DNA from: Mesorhizobium sp. 113-3-3
GTDB lineage: Bacteria; Pseudomonadota; Alphaproteobacteria; Rhizobiales; Rhizobiaceae
NCBI RefSeq assembly: GCF_016756495.1
Contig: NZ_AP023243.1
Coordinates: 4,406,501 to 4,470,500 of the forward strand
Reading direction: 5' to 3'
DNA: 64,000 nucleotides
Shown here: positions 50,516 to 59,105 of the stretch, in pieces
Layout: every line of letters starts with the position of its first letter
Numbering within the stretch: position 1 is the stretch's first letter
The notes under the pieces: generated by a model
The model's input: the letters and a program-made list of their open reading frames with translations, nothing else
Told to the model about the DNA's origin: nothing
Databases searched by the model: none
Position numbers and translations under genes: made by a program

Positions 50516-51487
50516 TCACACCAGCCCGACCAGAAAGGCAGCGCCGCCGAGAAATCCTGCCGAACAGAGCCACAGCAGCCAGAGGCCGCGCACCCGGCAT
50601 TCGAGCACCGCCGAGCCAGGATTGGCGGGGTCATAGTGGACGTCGACGTTGCTGCCCTCGGCATAGCTTCGTGCCTGACCGCTGACGAGGCCGGGTAGCG
50701 AAGCGGTGACCGTGGCGCCGAAGGTGACGCGGTCGGAGGTGTAGCGCTGGCCGGCAACGCCATAGCTGTAGACGATGCGGGATTTGAAAACCGTGCGCCA
50801 GCGTCGATAGCTGCTGTAGTTTCGCAGCGCTTGCAGACCTGAGGACTCAATACGGCCGGCGGTGACCGGCCATTTGGCTGCCTGCTCGGCAAGCGATTTC
50901 TGGACGAAACCCATACGCAGGGCGAACAGGCCCATGAACAGCAGCAGTGCCGCGGCGCCGAGATTCTGCGGCTTGGGCAGATGCGGCCGGATCGCCTCGA
51001 GCACGCCGCCGATGGAGAACACCAGAACCGCCGTGCCGATCACCAACCCGGCCGAGAGCTGGAACATGAACTTGAAGGCGCCGTCCGGCATGGTGCGCTC
51101 GATCACCGCCTTGCTCGGATCGGCCGGATTGTAGAAGACGGTGACCTCCGCGCCGCGGGGAAACTGCGCAAGGGTTTCGGGGATTTCGAAATTCCCCAGA
51201 TTCTCCTTCACGCTGTAGCGTGAGCTTTGAAATTTCTTGCCGCCGACCTTGTATTCGAAGGTGATGGCCGGAAAATTGCGCATTTCGGTGGTATCGCTGC
51301 TGTCCGAGCCAGCGCCCGAGTTTCTAACCTCACGCGCCTCGACGCGCGACGAGATGATCTTTCCCGGCGTCGGCAGCCAGCGGCTGAGCGCCCGAACCTC
51401 GCGCCATTTCAAGAAGGTGATGAGCGACAGCATGCCGGAGACCGCGCAGGCAAATCCGACAAGCAGAAATTTGAGTTCCAGCTCCAC
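50516..51487 (-). CDS. DUF3592 family membrane protein, two repeats
   Basis: A 323-residue membrane protein with two DUF3592 modules, each a short membrane segment plus an extracytoplasmic beta domain. Repeat one has TPGKIISSRVEAREV and VTVFYNPADPSKAVIE; repeat two has VTAGRIESSGLQAL and VDVHYDPANPGSAVLE. There are four hydrophobic segments at the two ends and in the middle. The family is widespread and uncharacterised. The start is a GTG/ATG-like first codon giving MELELKFLLVGF. Confidence 0.88.
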   Translation of the reverse strand: MELELKFLLVGFACAVSGMLSLITFLKWREVRALSRWLPTPGKIISSRVEAREVRNSGAGSDSSDTTEMRNFPAITFEYKVGGKKFQSSRYSVKENLGNFEIPETLAQFPRGAEVTVFYNPADPSKAVIERTMPDGAFKFMFQLSAGLVIGTAVLVFSIGGVLEAIRPHLPKPQNLGAAALLLFMGLFALRMGFVQKSLAEQAAKWPVTAGRIESSGLQALRNYSSYRRWRTVFKSRIVYSYGVAGQRYTSDRVTFGATVTASLPGLVSGQARSYAEGSNVDVHYDPANPGSAVLECRVRGLWLLWLCSAGFLGGAAFLVGLV

Positions 51488-51597
51488 CCTGATCCCCCCG
51501 GAGTGCAGGAACCGGTACTAGACAGCACTGCGGCGGCAATGTCTCGCTTATTCGCAAGGTCGCGAGATAAGCGGCCGGACGTCACGCGCTCCCTCTC

Positions 51598-51617
51598 CTT
51601 CTCCGTTATAGGAGAAG
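51598..51617. terminator. Hairpin after the methyltransferase gene
   Basis: CTTCTCC and GGAGAAG pair around a 6-base loop, 14 bases beyond the methyltransferase stop on the minus strand. No T run. A second imperfect hairpin with GCTTAT/ATAAGC arms lies close to its left (51547-51573). Confidence 0.45.
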
Positions 51618-51630
51618 AGAAAAGATCCCT

Positions 51631-52239
51631 TCATGCCGGCCTTACAGTCAGGAAGGTGTTCCATTCCTCGCTGTTGCGGCCAATGTTGAAATCGTCCCTG
51701 AGAAGCACCAGCCCGGCGGCTTCGAGACGGGCCGCGAAGTCGTCCCTGCGCCAGTAGACCGTGTGATACTCGCCTGATGCCTCGCCATCGCCATTGCGCA
51801 TCGATACGAGGAAGGCGCCGCCGGGCCGCAGCGACCGGGCTATCTTGCCGAGCACCTGGTCGATCTGGTCGCGCGGCACATGGATCAGAACCGCGAGCGC
51901 CAGGACGGCGTCATAGGGGCCGCCGAGATCGTCGGTGAGGAGATCGAGAAGCTCACCGTGTTTGCCGCGCGCGGCCTGCAGTTCGAGAAACCGTTTTGTC
52001 GCGTCGGTACGGCGAACCTTGACGCCCAGGTCTTCCAGAAAGTCCGCATCGTATCCGGCTCCCGACCCGACTTCGAGAATCCGGCCTGACGTGCCGGCAA
52101 TCGCCACAAACCGCTTCAGCGATGCCTGCTCTCTCTCGTTGGGAACATGCCGCACGATGGCATCGTAGCGATCGGCATAATCCTCATAGGCGCTGATCGT
52201 TTGGCGGCTCTTCTCCAGAGCTTGCGACAACTCATCCAT
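51631..52239 (-). CDS. Class I SAM-dependent methyltransferase
   Basis: A 202-residue methyltransferase with the SAM-binding motif I ILEVGSGAGYDADFLEDLG (about residue 52-70), motif II VRRTDATKRF and post-I LGGPYDAVLALAVLIHVP. The substrate is unknown. AGGGAGGG ahead of the ATG at 52239 fixes the start; two earlier in-frame starts (52260 and a TTG at 52269) lack a site. The following minus-strand gene is a DUF1127 protein, upstream of it. Confidence 0.88.
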   Translation of the reverse strand: MDELSQALEKSRQTISAYEDYADRYDAIVRHVPNEREQASLKRFVAIAGTSGRILEVGSGAGYDADFLEDLGVKVRRTDATKRFLELQAARGKHGELLDLLTDDLGGPYDAVLALAVLIHVPRDQIDQVLGKIARSLRPGGAFLVSMRNGDGEASGEYHTVYWRRDDFAARLEAAGLVLLRDDFNIGRNSEEWNTFLTVRPA

Positions 52240-52278
52240 CTTTCCCTCCCTTGCGTCCATGTGAGTCAAAAAACTTCT

Positions 52279-52440
52279 TCAGCGAATGGTGCCGGGAGGC
52301 ACGTGTCCGTCGAGCACGCCGATATCGCGCAGGAAATGATCCGACAGCGAACGCTGGTCGAGCAGGCCGCGCCTGCGGGGTCTGAACGGCGCGGTAAAGA
52401 GGTCGAGCACCGGTCGGCGAAGCGTGTTGTAGAGGGTCAT
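52279..52440 (-). CDS. DUF1127 (YjiS-like) small protein
   Basis: A 53-residue basic protein. The RRRGLLDQRSLSDHFLRDIGV stretch shows the DUF1127 hallmark (LxDIGV/L). In alphaproteobacteria such proteins are linked to phosphate, motility or RNA turnover phenotypes, but this member is not assigned. AAAGGA lies 8 bases before the ATG. It lies just ahead of the methyltransferase gene and divergent from a LysR gene. Confidence 0.82.
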   Translation of the reverse strand: MTLYNTLRRPVLDLFTAPFRPRRRGLLDQRSLSDHFLRDIGVLDGHVPPGTIR

Positions 52441-52545
52441 TGCCGTGGTCCTTTCGGGTTCGTGTTGATGACCAGAGCATGCCTGTTCGCGGCCTTGGAT
52501 TCCAATCGAACGTCGCGTACCATGCATCAGGAGGATTGATGCGTC

Positions 52546-53457
52546 ATGAGTTGGGAACTACCGCCCTTAGGGGCCATCCGGGTCTTTGAAGCCGCAGCCA
52601 GACTGGGCAGTTTCACCAAGGCGGCCGAAGAACTCGGCATGACCCAATCGGCGGCCAGCTATCAGATCAAGGTGCTGGAAGAACGTGCCGGAACGCCGCT
52701 TTTCATAAGAAAAACAAGGCAGATTGCCTTGACCGAGGCCGGCCAGCAGTTGGCGCCGCATGCTTCCGGCGCGTTCTCGGCGCTGGCGGATGCGTGGGTC
52801 GTCACCAAGGGCGGAGCGACCGGCGTGCTGTCGGTGACGACCATGGAAACCTTTGCGACGAACTGGCTGGCCGTGTGGCTCGGAACATTCCAGTTGATGC
52901 ATCCCGATCTTGCGGTGAAGGTCAATACATCGCCCCGGCTGGTCGATTTCGCACGCGAGGACATGGACATCGGCATCCGGACCGGCACCGGAAATTGGCC
53001 CGGTCTGACTGCGCACTATCTGTTCAAGGCCGACTACACGCCCATGCTCAGCCCAAAACTGGCCGAAAGCGTGGGCGGCATCCGCCGCCCCGAGGATCTC
53101 TACAAGGTGCCGCTGTGCTGCGCCGACGATCCCTGGTGGAAAATCTGGTTCGAAGCCGCCGGTGTGCCTTTCGAACCCGATCGCGTCATTGCGGGCCCGA
53201 TGCTGGGTTCGCAGGCCTATGATGCAATGGCGGCTTTGACCGATCGGGGCGCGGCCATCCTCACCCGCAATATCTACAGCGCCCTGCTGGCGAACGGTCA
53301 GTTGATACAGCCGTTCGACGTCCTTGGATCCGACGGCGACGGCTATTGGCTGGTGCATCTGGAAAGCCGCCGCAACACACCGAAGATCAAGGTGTTCCGG
53401 GATTGGGTGCTGGCCCAGACCGCGGAGATTCGGGTGCAGGAAGCGCGCCAGACATAG
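52546..53457 (+). CDS. LysR-type regulator, GcvA-like
   Basis: A 303-residue LysR regulator of the GcvA type: PPLGAIRVFEAAARLGSFTKAAEELGMTQSAASYQIKVLEE (HTH, residues 6-48) then a substrate-binding-like effector domain. Next gene in the same direction is a VOC protein 32 bases on, a possible target or co-transcribed partner. It is divergent from the DUF1127 gene, so it may also control that one. Effector unknown. Confidence 0.93.
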   Translation: MSWELPPLGAIRVFEAAARLGSFTKAAEELGMTQSAASYQIKVLEERAGTPLFIRKTRQIALTEAGQQLAPHASGAFSALADAWVVTKGGATGVLSVTTMETFATNWLAVWLGTFQLMHPDLAVKVNTSPRLVDFAREDMDIGIRTGTGNWPGLTAHYLFKADYTPMLSPKLAESVGGIRRPEDLYKVPLCCADDPWWKIWFEAAGVPFEPDRVIAGPMLGSQAYDAMAALTDRGAAILTRNIYSALLANGQLIQPFDVLGSDGDGYWLVHLESRRNTPKIKVFRDWVLAQTAEIRVQEARQT

Positions 53458-53489
53458 GCTTGCAAGGCTCACTCGCGACAGAGGACCGG

Positions 53490-53873
53490 ATGATCGATCA
53501 CATAACCATCGAAGTGGGCGACCTGGAGAAGAGCAGGCTCTTCTACGAACGCGCTTTCGCGCCCTTGGGATATCGCCTGTCCTTCGGCAAGGAAGGCGTG
53601 TTCTGGGCCTTCGACGTCGGCAATGGCTGCCTGTTCGAAATCCAGCGAACCGGCGAGGCGCCGCCGCTCACCCATCTGCATGTTGCCTTCCGCGTCGGCA
53701 GCAAGGCGGAGGTCGATGCGTTCCACCAGTCGGCGCTGGTAGCCGGCGCCAAAGACAATGGCGCACCCGGCCCGCGTCCCGACTATGCGGTGAACTACTA
53801 CGCCTGCTTCGTGCTCGACCCCGACGGCTACAACATCGAGGCGATGGTCAACGAGCCCGCGGCTGCATCCTAG
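53490..53873 (+). CDS. VOC family (glyoxalase/bleomycin-resistance-like) protein
   Basis: A 127-residue single VOC domain: IDHITIEVGDLEKSRLFYERAFAPLGY at the start, THLHVAFRV in the middle and FVLDPDGYNIEAMVN at the end. The His/Glu metal positions appear kept (DHI, HLHV, IEAM). GAGGACC lies just before the ATG. Substrate unknown. It follows the LysR gene closely, suggesting co-regulation. Confidence 0.9.
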   Translation: MIDHITIEVGDLEKSRLFYERAFAPLGYRLSFGKEGVFWAFDVGNGCLFEIQRTGEAPPLTHLHVAFRVGSKAEVDAFHQSALVAGAKDNGAPGPRPDYAVNYYACFVLDPDGYNIEAMVNEPAAAS

Positions 53874-53975
53874 GGCGCCAATAAGAGCCGAGGATGAAGG
53901 GTGATATGAATCTCGCTTCTTTCTGCCCTCGGCCAGCCACCCCGCGTTGCGCGCGGCCCGGCATCGGCAGATCGG

Positions 53976-53989
53976 TTGATCCAGATCAA
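53976..53989 (+). promoter_or_regulatory. FNR/FixK box
   Basis: TTGATCCAGATCAA is a perfect TTGAT-N4-ATCAA palindrome, the recognition site of FNR/FixK-type regulators of low-oxygen genes. Its centre lies 61 bases before the GTG of a 37-residue membrane protein. A TATCAT at 54022-54027 may be the -10 element. Confidence 0.75.
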
Positions 53990-54043
53990 CGCGAACGCAT
54001 CGCCCGTGCTGTCTCCTTGGCTATCATCCCAAGGAGAACGAAC

Positions 54044-54157
54044 GTGTCGACTTACGACCTCATGGTTATCACCGCTGTCCTGCTCAGCTTCGCGTCATTT
54101 TCGGCAGTCCTGGCTTTCGCCACCTTCGACGAATCGCGTCGCCGTCACTCAAGGTAA
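54044..54157 (+). CDS. 37-residue membrane micro-protein
   Basis: A very small protein: short STYDL start, one membrane helix (MVITAVLLSFASFSAVLAFATF) and a basic tail DESRRRHSR. AAGGAGA lies 6 bases before a GTG, an excellent ribosome site. Combined with the upstream FNR/FixK box, this suggests expression at low oxygen. Such single-span micro-proteins often stabilise oxidases (as CydX or CcoQ do), but no oxidase gene is adjacent and the sequence is unlike those families. Function unknown. Confidence 0.7.
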   Translation: MSTYDLMVITAVLLSFASFSAVLAFATFDESRRRHSR

Positions 54158-54272
54158 GACGATCGGACCGGTTGGATGGGCGGCCATCCACACGATGAAG
54201 TGATATAGGTGCAATTTGACGGCGGATCAGATGAAATGACAACGTCTGGAAGATAACAACCGGGAAGCGGCC

Positions 54273-54461
54273 ATGGGCGACGAAACCGACGACGACACCG
54301 ACATCGTCAACCAGCTCGCCTATGTCAGGGCCGATCCCACCCAGCACGATACGATTACGCTCCTCACCATGATCGATGCCGCGATCGCCGAGATCATGGC
54401 ATTGAGGAGACAGCTGCGGCTGAGCGAGGACAGGAATGCCGGGGGCAACCAGCTCCAATAG
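54273..54461 (+). CDS. Small acidic protein of unknown function
   Basis: A 62-residue acidic protein (GDETDDDTDIVNQLAYVRADP) with a helical second half (MIDAAIAEIMALRRQLRLSED). GGGAAGCGG lies close before the ATG. No family recognised. It is convergent with the lysozyme gene. The composition looks coding but the small size leaves doubt. Confidence 0.5.
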   Translation: MGDETDDDTDIVNQLAYVRADPTQHDTITLLTMIDAAIAEIMALRRQLRLSEDRNAGGNQLQ

Positions 54462-54492
54462 ACGGCGGGACTGAGCGAAGGGCGACGCGAAC

Positions 54493-55563
54493 CTAGTCCG
54501 CGTCGGCCATCATCTGACGGCCGCCGCCGCCGGCCCAGGCGCGCCATTGCCGTTCATCACCATGGAAGACATTGAGGTCGATGCGTCCGGTCACGCCGTG
54601 CGACAGGCCTGAGCCGGAATACTGCCAGAACAGCCATTTGCGGCCGGGATAGACCTTTGACGGGTGCCGCGCCACCGCGCGCAGCCAGAACGGGTAGTCG
54701 AGGAAAGCGCCCTGGAGGTTGTCGCGATAGAAATCCGGCGCGGTGTAGATGATCGGACGCTGGCCGTAATGGCGTTCAAGCTTGTCCATGAACACCTGCA
54801 TCTTCTCCAGCACCTTTTCGCGCGACGGGCGCCGCTTGCAGCTGGACTCGCCGTTCCACTCGACGTCGATCACCGGCGGCAACGCGCCATCGACCTTCGG
54901 CACATTGCGGATGAACCAGTCGGCCTGCTCGCCGGCGGTGCGGCACCAGTAGAAGAAATGATAGGCGCCGCGCTTCAGCCCGGCGGCATCGGCATTGCGC
55001 CAGTTCTTCATGAACATCGGATCGAGATGATCGCCGCCGTCGGTCGCCTTGATGTAGGCGAAGTTGGCGCCCTGGGCGCGCAGCTTTTCCCAGTTCACGT
55101 CGCCTTGCCAGCGCGATACGTCGACGCCATGCACGGCAAGATGACGGGGCGACGAGCGGCCGAAATTGATCGGCTTGGCATCGCGAAAGCCGTAGCGCAT
55201 GATTGATCCAGCAAACATGGGCGGCCCGTTGCGGCTCAATAACTTCGATGGCGACACCAACGCAGCCGCTTCGACCGGCGGCTCGACGCTGTCGGGCAAC
55301 TCTGGTGTCGTGAGCATCACCGTTTCTTCTTCCGCCAGGCCAAAAGGCCGAGCAGGTTCGTCCACGGGCGCTGCCTCGATTCGCTTATGTGCCTTGGCTT
55401 TGGCCACGGGGACAGACGCAATCGGCGCGCTTGGCCGCACCACCGAACTGGTGGTTTCATTCGACGGCTTCTGCATGTCGAGCGCGTCCATGCCCGACGT
55501 CGACGAGCAGCCGGCGAGGCATAGCGATGCGATCACGAAACTGATGGCGCCTGGTAACCGCAT
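54493..55563 (-). CDS. GH25 lysozyme-like lipoprotein
   Basis: A 356-residue lipoprotein with lipobox LAGC and a GH25 (Chalaropsis-type) muramidase domain from about residue 140. Family residues are the HGVDVSRWQGDVNW opening, FAYIKATDGG, GAYHFFYW, PPVIDVEW (catalytic Asp/Glu region) and YTAPDFY. A low-complexity Pro/Ala linker of about 100 residues precedes it. It would cleave peptidoglycan in the periplasm or act on other cells. GH25 is less common in alphaproteobacteria. Divergent from DUF1402. Confidence 0.9.
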   Translation of the reverse strand: MRLPGAISFVIASLCLAGCSSTSGMDALDMQKPSNETTSSVVRPSAPIASVPVAKAKAHKRIEAAPVDEPARPFGLAEEETVMLTTPELPDSVEPPVEAAALVSPSKLLSRNGPPMFAGSIMRYGFRDAKPINFGRSSPRHLAVHGVDVSRWQGDVNWEKLRAQGANFAYIKATDGGDHLDPMFMKNWRNADAAGLKRGAYHFFYWCRTAGEQADWFIRNVPKVDGALPPVIDVEWNGESSCKRRPSREKVLEKMQVFMDKLERHYGQRPIIYTAPDFYRDNLQGAFLDYPFWLRAVARHPSKVYPGRKWLFWQYSGSGLSHGVTGRIDLNVFHGDERQWRAWAGGGGRQMMADAD

Positions 55564-55797
55564 CTGGACCTGTACTCAGAACACAACAGACCGAAGGCAA
55601 CGGCCGACGGACAACCGGGCCAGTTATGAACGAGAAATTACCAATAAAGTTTGAATCAATTTTTTACCATGACTGTGGCCCGTTTCAGACATCGCCATCG
55701 GCGGCGGCCCAGCCTTGACAGTGCCATGATGTGGCTGTTGAGACGGGAAGCGGCGATTGCCGCAGGCATTTCCCACGATTTCTAGAAAAGGCGCCCG

Positions 55798-56781
55798 ATG
55801 ATTGCGTTGCAGCGGCTTCTCCCGATCCTCCTGCTCGCGGCCCTGTCCTGCGGCGGCGCGCTGCTGGCCGAGGCCGCGCATGCCAGCGCGCTGATCGTCG
55901 TTCCCCCCGGCAATCGCTCCGAGACGCAACCGCAGATACCGGATGCATCGGCGACGCGAACCCGCGCCTTCAAGACCACCTATGCGGAAAAATACGAGAA
56001 GATCGTCGCGCTGCTGAAACGCGAGAAGAAGCTGGTGGCGCATATCAAGCAGGTCGCGGCGGCTTACGATATCGACCCTATCCATATCGTCGGCGCGCTG
56101 GTCGGCGAACACACCTACAATGTGACGGCCGTCGGCTCGGTCCAGACCTATTATGTGAAGGCGCTGTCCTATTCCGGCCTCGACTTTGCCTTCCGCTACA
56201 AGGGCGTGCCGGTGCAGACCTTCGTGCAGCGGCCGGAATTCGCCGCCTGTGCGCAGGCGAAAGACAGCGCCACTCTGTGGAGCTGCCGCGACAGGGTCTG
56301 GGTCGAACATTTCCGCGGCAAGACCGTCGACGGCGTCGCCTATGACGCCCAGACCTTCCAGCAAGCCTTCTTCCAGCCCTTCTTCGCCGGCCAGACATTC
56401 GGCCTCGGCCAGATCAGCCCGCTGACCGCGCTCGAGGTCACCGATCTGGTCAACAAGGTCAGCGGCTACGACAAGCTCACGCCCGATCATCCGCAGGCGA
56501 TCTATCGCGATGTCATGGATCCCGACCGCAGCATCGTCTACATCGCCGCGATCGTGCGCGACGCCATCGACGCCTACAAGGAACAGGGCTTCGACATCTC
56601 CGGCAATCCAGGCATCACCGCGACGCTCTACAATGTCGGCCAGCCCCGGCAGCGGGCGGCGGACCTGCGCGCGGCGGTTGCCGGCGGCAAGGGCCGCAAG
56701 CTGCCGGTCGAGAATTATTACGGCTGGCTCGTCAACGACAAGCTCGACGAACTCAGGAGCCTGCTCGACAGCGGCAGCTGA
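55798..56781 (+). CDS. DUF1402 family exported protein
   Basis: A 327-residue protein with a signal peptide (LLPILLLAALSCGGALLAEAAHA) and a lysozyme-like region: YDIDPIHIVGALVGEHTYNV, then FGLGQISPLTALEV and ITATLYNVGQPRQRA. The GQISP and ATLYNVG blocks echo lytic transglycosylase motifs. The family is rhizobial and uncharacterised, and likely acts on peptidoglycan. It lies in the same envelope group as the GH25 lysozyme, DedA and UppP. Confidence 0.88.
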   Translation: MIALQRLLPILLLAALSCGGALLAEAAHASALIVVPPGNRSETQPQIPDASATRTRAFKTTYAEKYEKIVALLKREKKLVAHIKQVAAAYDIDPIHIVGALVGEHTYNVTAVGSVQTYYVKALSYSGLDFAFRYKGVPVQTFVQRPEFAACAQAKDSATLWSCRDRVWVEHFRGKTVDGVAYDAQTFQQAFFQPFFAGQTFGLGQISPLTALEVTDLVNKVSGYDKLTPDHPQAIYRDVMDPDRSIVYIAAIVRDAIDAYKEQGFDISGNPGITATLYNVGQPRQRAADLRAAVAGGKGRKLPVENYYGWLVNDKLDELRSLLDSGS

Positions 56782-56805
56782 CAAACGCTTTTAACAGGAG
56801 CTTGC

Positions 56806-57435
56806 GTGCAGTCGTTCATCGACCAGAGCGTTTGTTTCATCGAGAACCACCAGGCGTGGGCCGGTCTCGTGGTCGGGCTGCTGGCCTTCGGCGAGTCACT
56901 CGTGCTTGTCGGCATCCTCTTGCCCGGCACCACGGTGCTCATCATCGTCGGCGGCCTGGTCGGGGCCGGCATCGTCCAGCCTTTGCCCGTTCTTCTGGCC
57001 GCGATGATCGGGGCGGCACTCGGCGATACCATCTCCTATTTCCTCGGCAGATGGCTGGGACGGGGCGTCGTCCACAAATGGCCGCTCAACCGCTACCGCC
57101 GCGAGGTCGCCAGGGCACGGCTGTTCTTCCACCGCTATGGTTTTGCCGCGGTTTTCGTCGGCCGTTTCTTCGGCCCGGTCCGCGCCACCGTGCCGCTGGT
57201 CGCGGGCATGATGGGCATGCACCGGCGCCGCTTCCAGATCGCCAACATCCTGTCGGCGATCATCTGGGCGCCGGTCGTGCTGTCGCCGGGATGGCTGGTG
57301 GCCAAGGGCGCCGGCAGCGTCCCCGAGCTCGATGTGACCAGCCTGTTCGGGCTGGCGGCGATCGCCGTAGTCGCCTTGATCGTCGTTGCGGTGATCATTT
57401 TCAAGTTTCGGGGCAAACGAACCGCCCGGGCCTAA
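56806..57435 (+). CDS. DedA family membrane protein
   Basis: A 209-residue inner-membrane protein of the DedA/SNARE-associated family. Four to five hydrophobic segments and the blocks FGESLVLVGILLPGTTVLI, GDTISYFLGRWLG, FVGRFFGPVRATVPLVAGMMGM are typical. Some DedA proteins flip undecaprenyl phosphate. GTG start with AGGAG upstream. Its end overlaps the convergent phosphodiester glycosidase by 4 bases. UppP lies 2 kb away on the other strand. Confidence 0.93.
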   Translation: MQSFIDQSVCFIENHQAWAGLVVGLLAFGESLVLVGILLPGTTVLIIVGGLVGAGIVQPLPVLLAAMIGAALGDTISYFLGRWLGRGVVHKWPLNRYRREVARARLFFHRYGFAAVFVGRFFGPVRATVPLVAGMMGMHRRRFQIANILSAIIWAPVVLSPGWLVAKGAGSVPELDVTSLFGLAAIAVVALIVVAVIIFKFRGKRTARA

Positions 57436-58223
57436 CCCCTCTTCCTGAACACCCCGATCATCGGCCCCAGATTCCAGTAATCGTCGTTGCGGCCGATCGC
57501 GGGCGCGAACAGGCTCGATATCGTGCCGTCGAGAAACAACGCATTGTCGCAGCCGAGCGCATCGCGGAACAGCCGGGCGAATGCATGGAAATTCACCGTG
57601 CCGTTCGAAATGGCAAAGACCGCGACACCGTCCTTGCGCACCCCGACGCCGTCGCGGGTCTTGCGCGAGGTGCCGTCGGACTGGAATTTCGGATGGAGCT
57701 GGCCGTCGATCACCAGCATCGGTCCCGATTGCGTGGCGTAGTCGGTGGACGGCCGCTTCCTGACGAAGTCGCTTGTTGCCCGGACGGAGGCCTTGCCGCC
57801 GCTGATGTAGAAGATGCCATTCGGCTGCAGCGAAAAATTGCCGCTCCCCGATCCCGTCTTAACACCGGCCATTTCCTGGCCACGCTCGACATAGAGGCCG
57901 ACCGGCCTGAGGTCGGGATGGTACATGCCGGCATTGATGGCGAACAGCATGGTGCGGCCGGCCGCGCGCTGGGCAGCGTCGAGATTGTGCAGCGATTGGA
58001 AAGGCTTGCCGGCCGGATCCTTCCAGAACAGCTCGATCGAATACAGCTTCGGATCGACCTCGCAGACGAGATAGCTGGTCGCCTCGAAGGCGAAGTCGCG
58101 GCACGGCGGCAGCGACACGAACCATTGGCTGAACGCTATTGTACCGGCGACGGCCTGCGGCAGCGCGGCTTTGATCAGGCCGAGCAGCAGGGGCGCCGAG
58201 TCGAGAAGTGTCAGAAAGTCCAT
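57432..58223 (-). CDS. Phosphodiester glycosidase family protein (DUF2233)
   Basis: A 263-residue protein with an N-terminal hydrophobic segment and the NAGPA/DUF2233 fold: FAINAGMYHPDLRPVGLYVERG, SGPMLVIDGQL, RDGVGVRKDG and DNALFLDGTISSLF with the conserved Asp-Gly. Members remove GlcNAc from phosphodiesters or act on exopolysaccharide; the substrate here is unknown. The signal anchor suggests the periplasm. The next gene on the strand is a BTLCP peptidase upstream, with a 121-base gap that shows nothing. Confidence 0.9.
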   Translation of the reverse strand: MDFLTLLDSAPLLLGLIKAALPQAVAGTIAFSQWFVSLPPCRDFAFEATSYLVCEVDPKLYSIELFWKDPAGKPFQSLHNLDAAQRAAGRTMLFAINAGMYHPDLRPVGLYVERGQEMAGVKTGSGSGNFSLQPNGIFYISGGKASVRATSDFVRKRPSTDYATQSGPMLVIDGQLHPKFQSDGTSRKTRDGVGVRKDGVAVFAISNGTVNFHAFARLFRDALGCDNALFLDGTISSLFAPAIGRNDDYWNLGPMIGVFRKRG

Positions 58224-58344
58224 GCGCCTGCGAATGCCAGCTTCAATCAGCTGTCGTGGTTATCACCACTTGCTGGCGCCATGGAAGACCGGCACGAAAG
58301 GATCGGACGTGGTTCACCCCCCGGACGCGGCGGAGCCGATCAGA

Positions 58345-58971
58345 CTATTTGACGGCGCTGACCAGCTGTTCGTCGCCACCCAGGATGGAGACCCAGTGTC
58401 CGGTGTCGTCGCTCGCCTGCCGTTTCAGGTAGCGATAGCTGGTCTGGTTCCAGAGGCGGACCTTGTCGGTCAGATTGTCGAGGATGAAGTCGCCCTTGTC
58501 GGTGCGCACCGTCAGCACGGCGTGACCCTCGCCATCAGGCTTGCGGACCACCGTCATCAAGAGATTGGCTATGGCAATGCCCAGGCTGTTGAGCTCACGC
58601 CGCTTTTCCAGCGCGTAATCCTCGCAATCGCCAAAGCCGTTGTCCGGATAGGCCCACCACTCGTCCTTGCCGTAATTGTCCATGTCGCTCATCGGCTTGA
58701 CGCGCGTGTTGACCGAGAGATTCACGGCAGAGATATCGTGCAGCAGCTTGCTGTTCAGGTGTTCCGGGACACTGTTGGGCGAGCGGATCGAGCATTCGGC
58801 GACATGGATCTTGCAAAAATCATAGTGGCCGATCGGCTGGGAGGTCGAGCCGCCGACGATCATGGAAGCAGGCGCGGCATAGGCCGAACCCGCCACCGAA
58901 CAGAAAGCGGTCACGACAACCGCCAGCCCCAGCCCCTTCGCCTTGCGGCGCCAACCCATCGAGGATGCCAT
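58345..58971 (-). CDS. Transglutaminase-like cysteine peptidase, BTLCP family (paralogue 2)
   Basis: A 208-residue exported peptidase with the same plan as the 8120-8728 gene: signal peptide ending near AYA-A (residue 33), predicted Cys116 in FGDCEDYA, His150 in GHAVL and Asp165 in ILDN. The blocks NTRVKPMSDMDNYG and WWAYPDNGFGDCEDYALEKRREL are nearly shared. It differs mainly in the signal peptide and C-terminal tail. M5 (58959) is an alternative start. The substrate is unknown. Confidence 0.9.
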   Translation of the reverse strand: MASSMGWRRKAKGLGLAVVVTAFCSVAGSAYAAPASMIVGGSTSQPIGHYDFCKIHVAECSIRSPNSVPEHLNSKLLHDISAVNLSVNTRVKPMSDMDNYGKDEWWAYPDNGFGDCEDYALEKRRELNSLGIAIANLLMTVVRKPDGEGHAVLTVRTDKGDFILDNLTDKVRLWNQTSYRYLKRQASDDTGHWVSILGGDEQLVSAVK

Positions 58972-59105
58972 CCGGCCCCACCCATCTGTTTTGTTAACAG
59001 AATGTTAAGGGCTGTTATATTCCGAAGTCAACCAACCCTGGCGATCACATCTCCGAGGGATCGACTCACGCGCTCAACTGGTGCCGTCACGCAACACTGG
59101 GCCGG

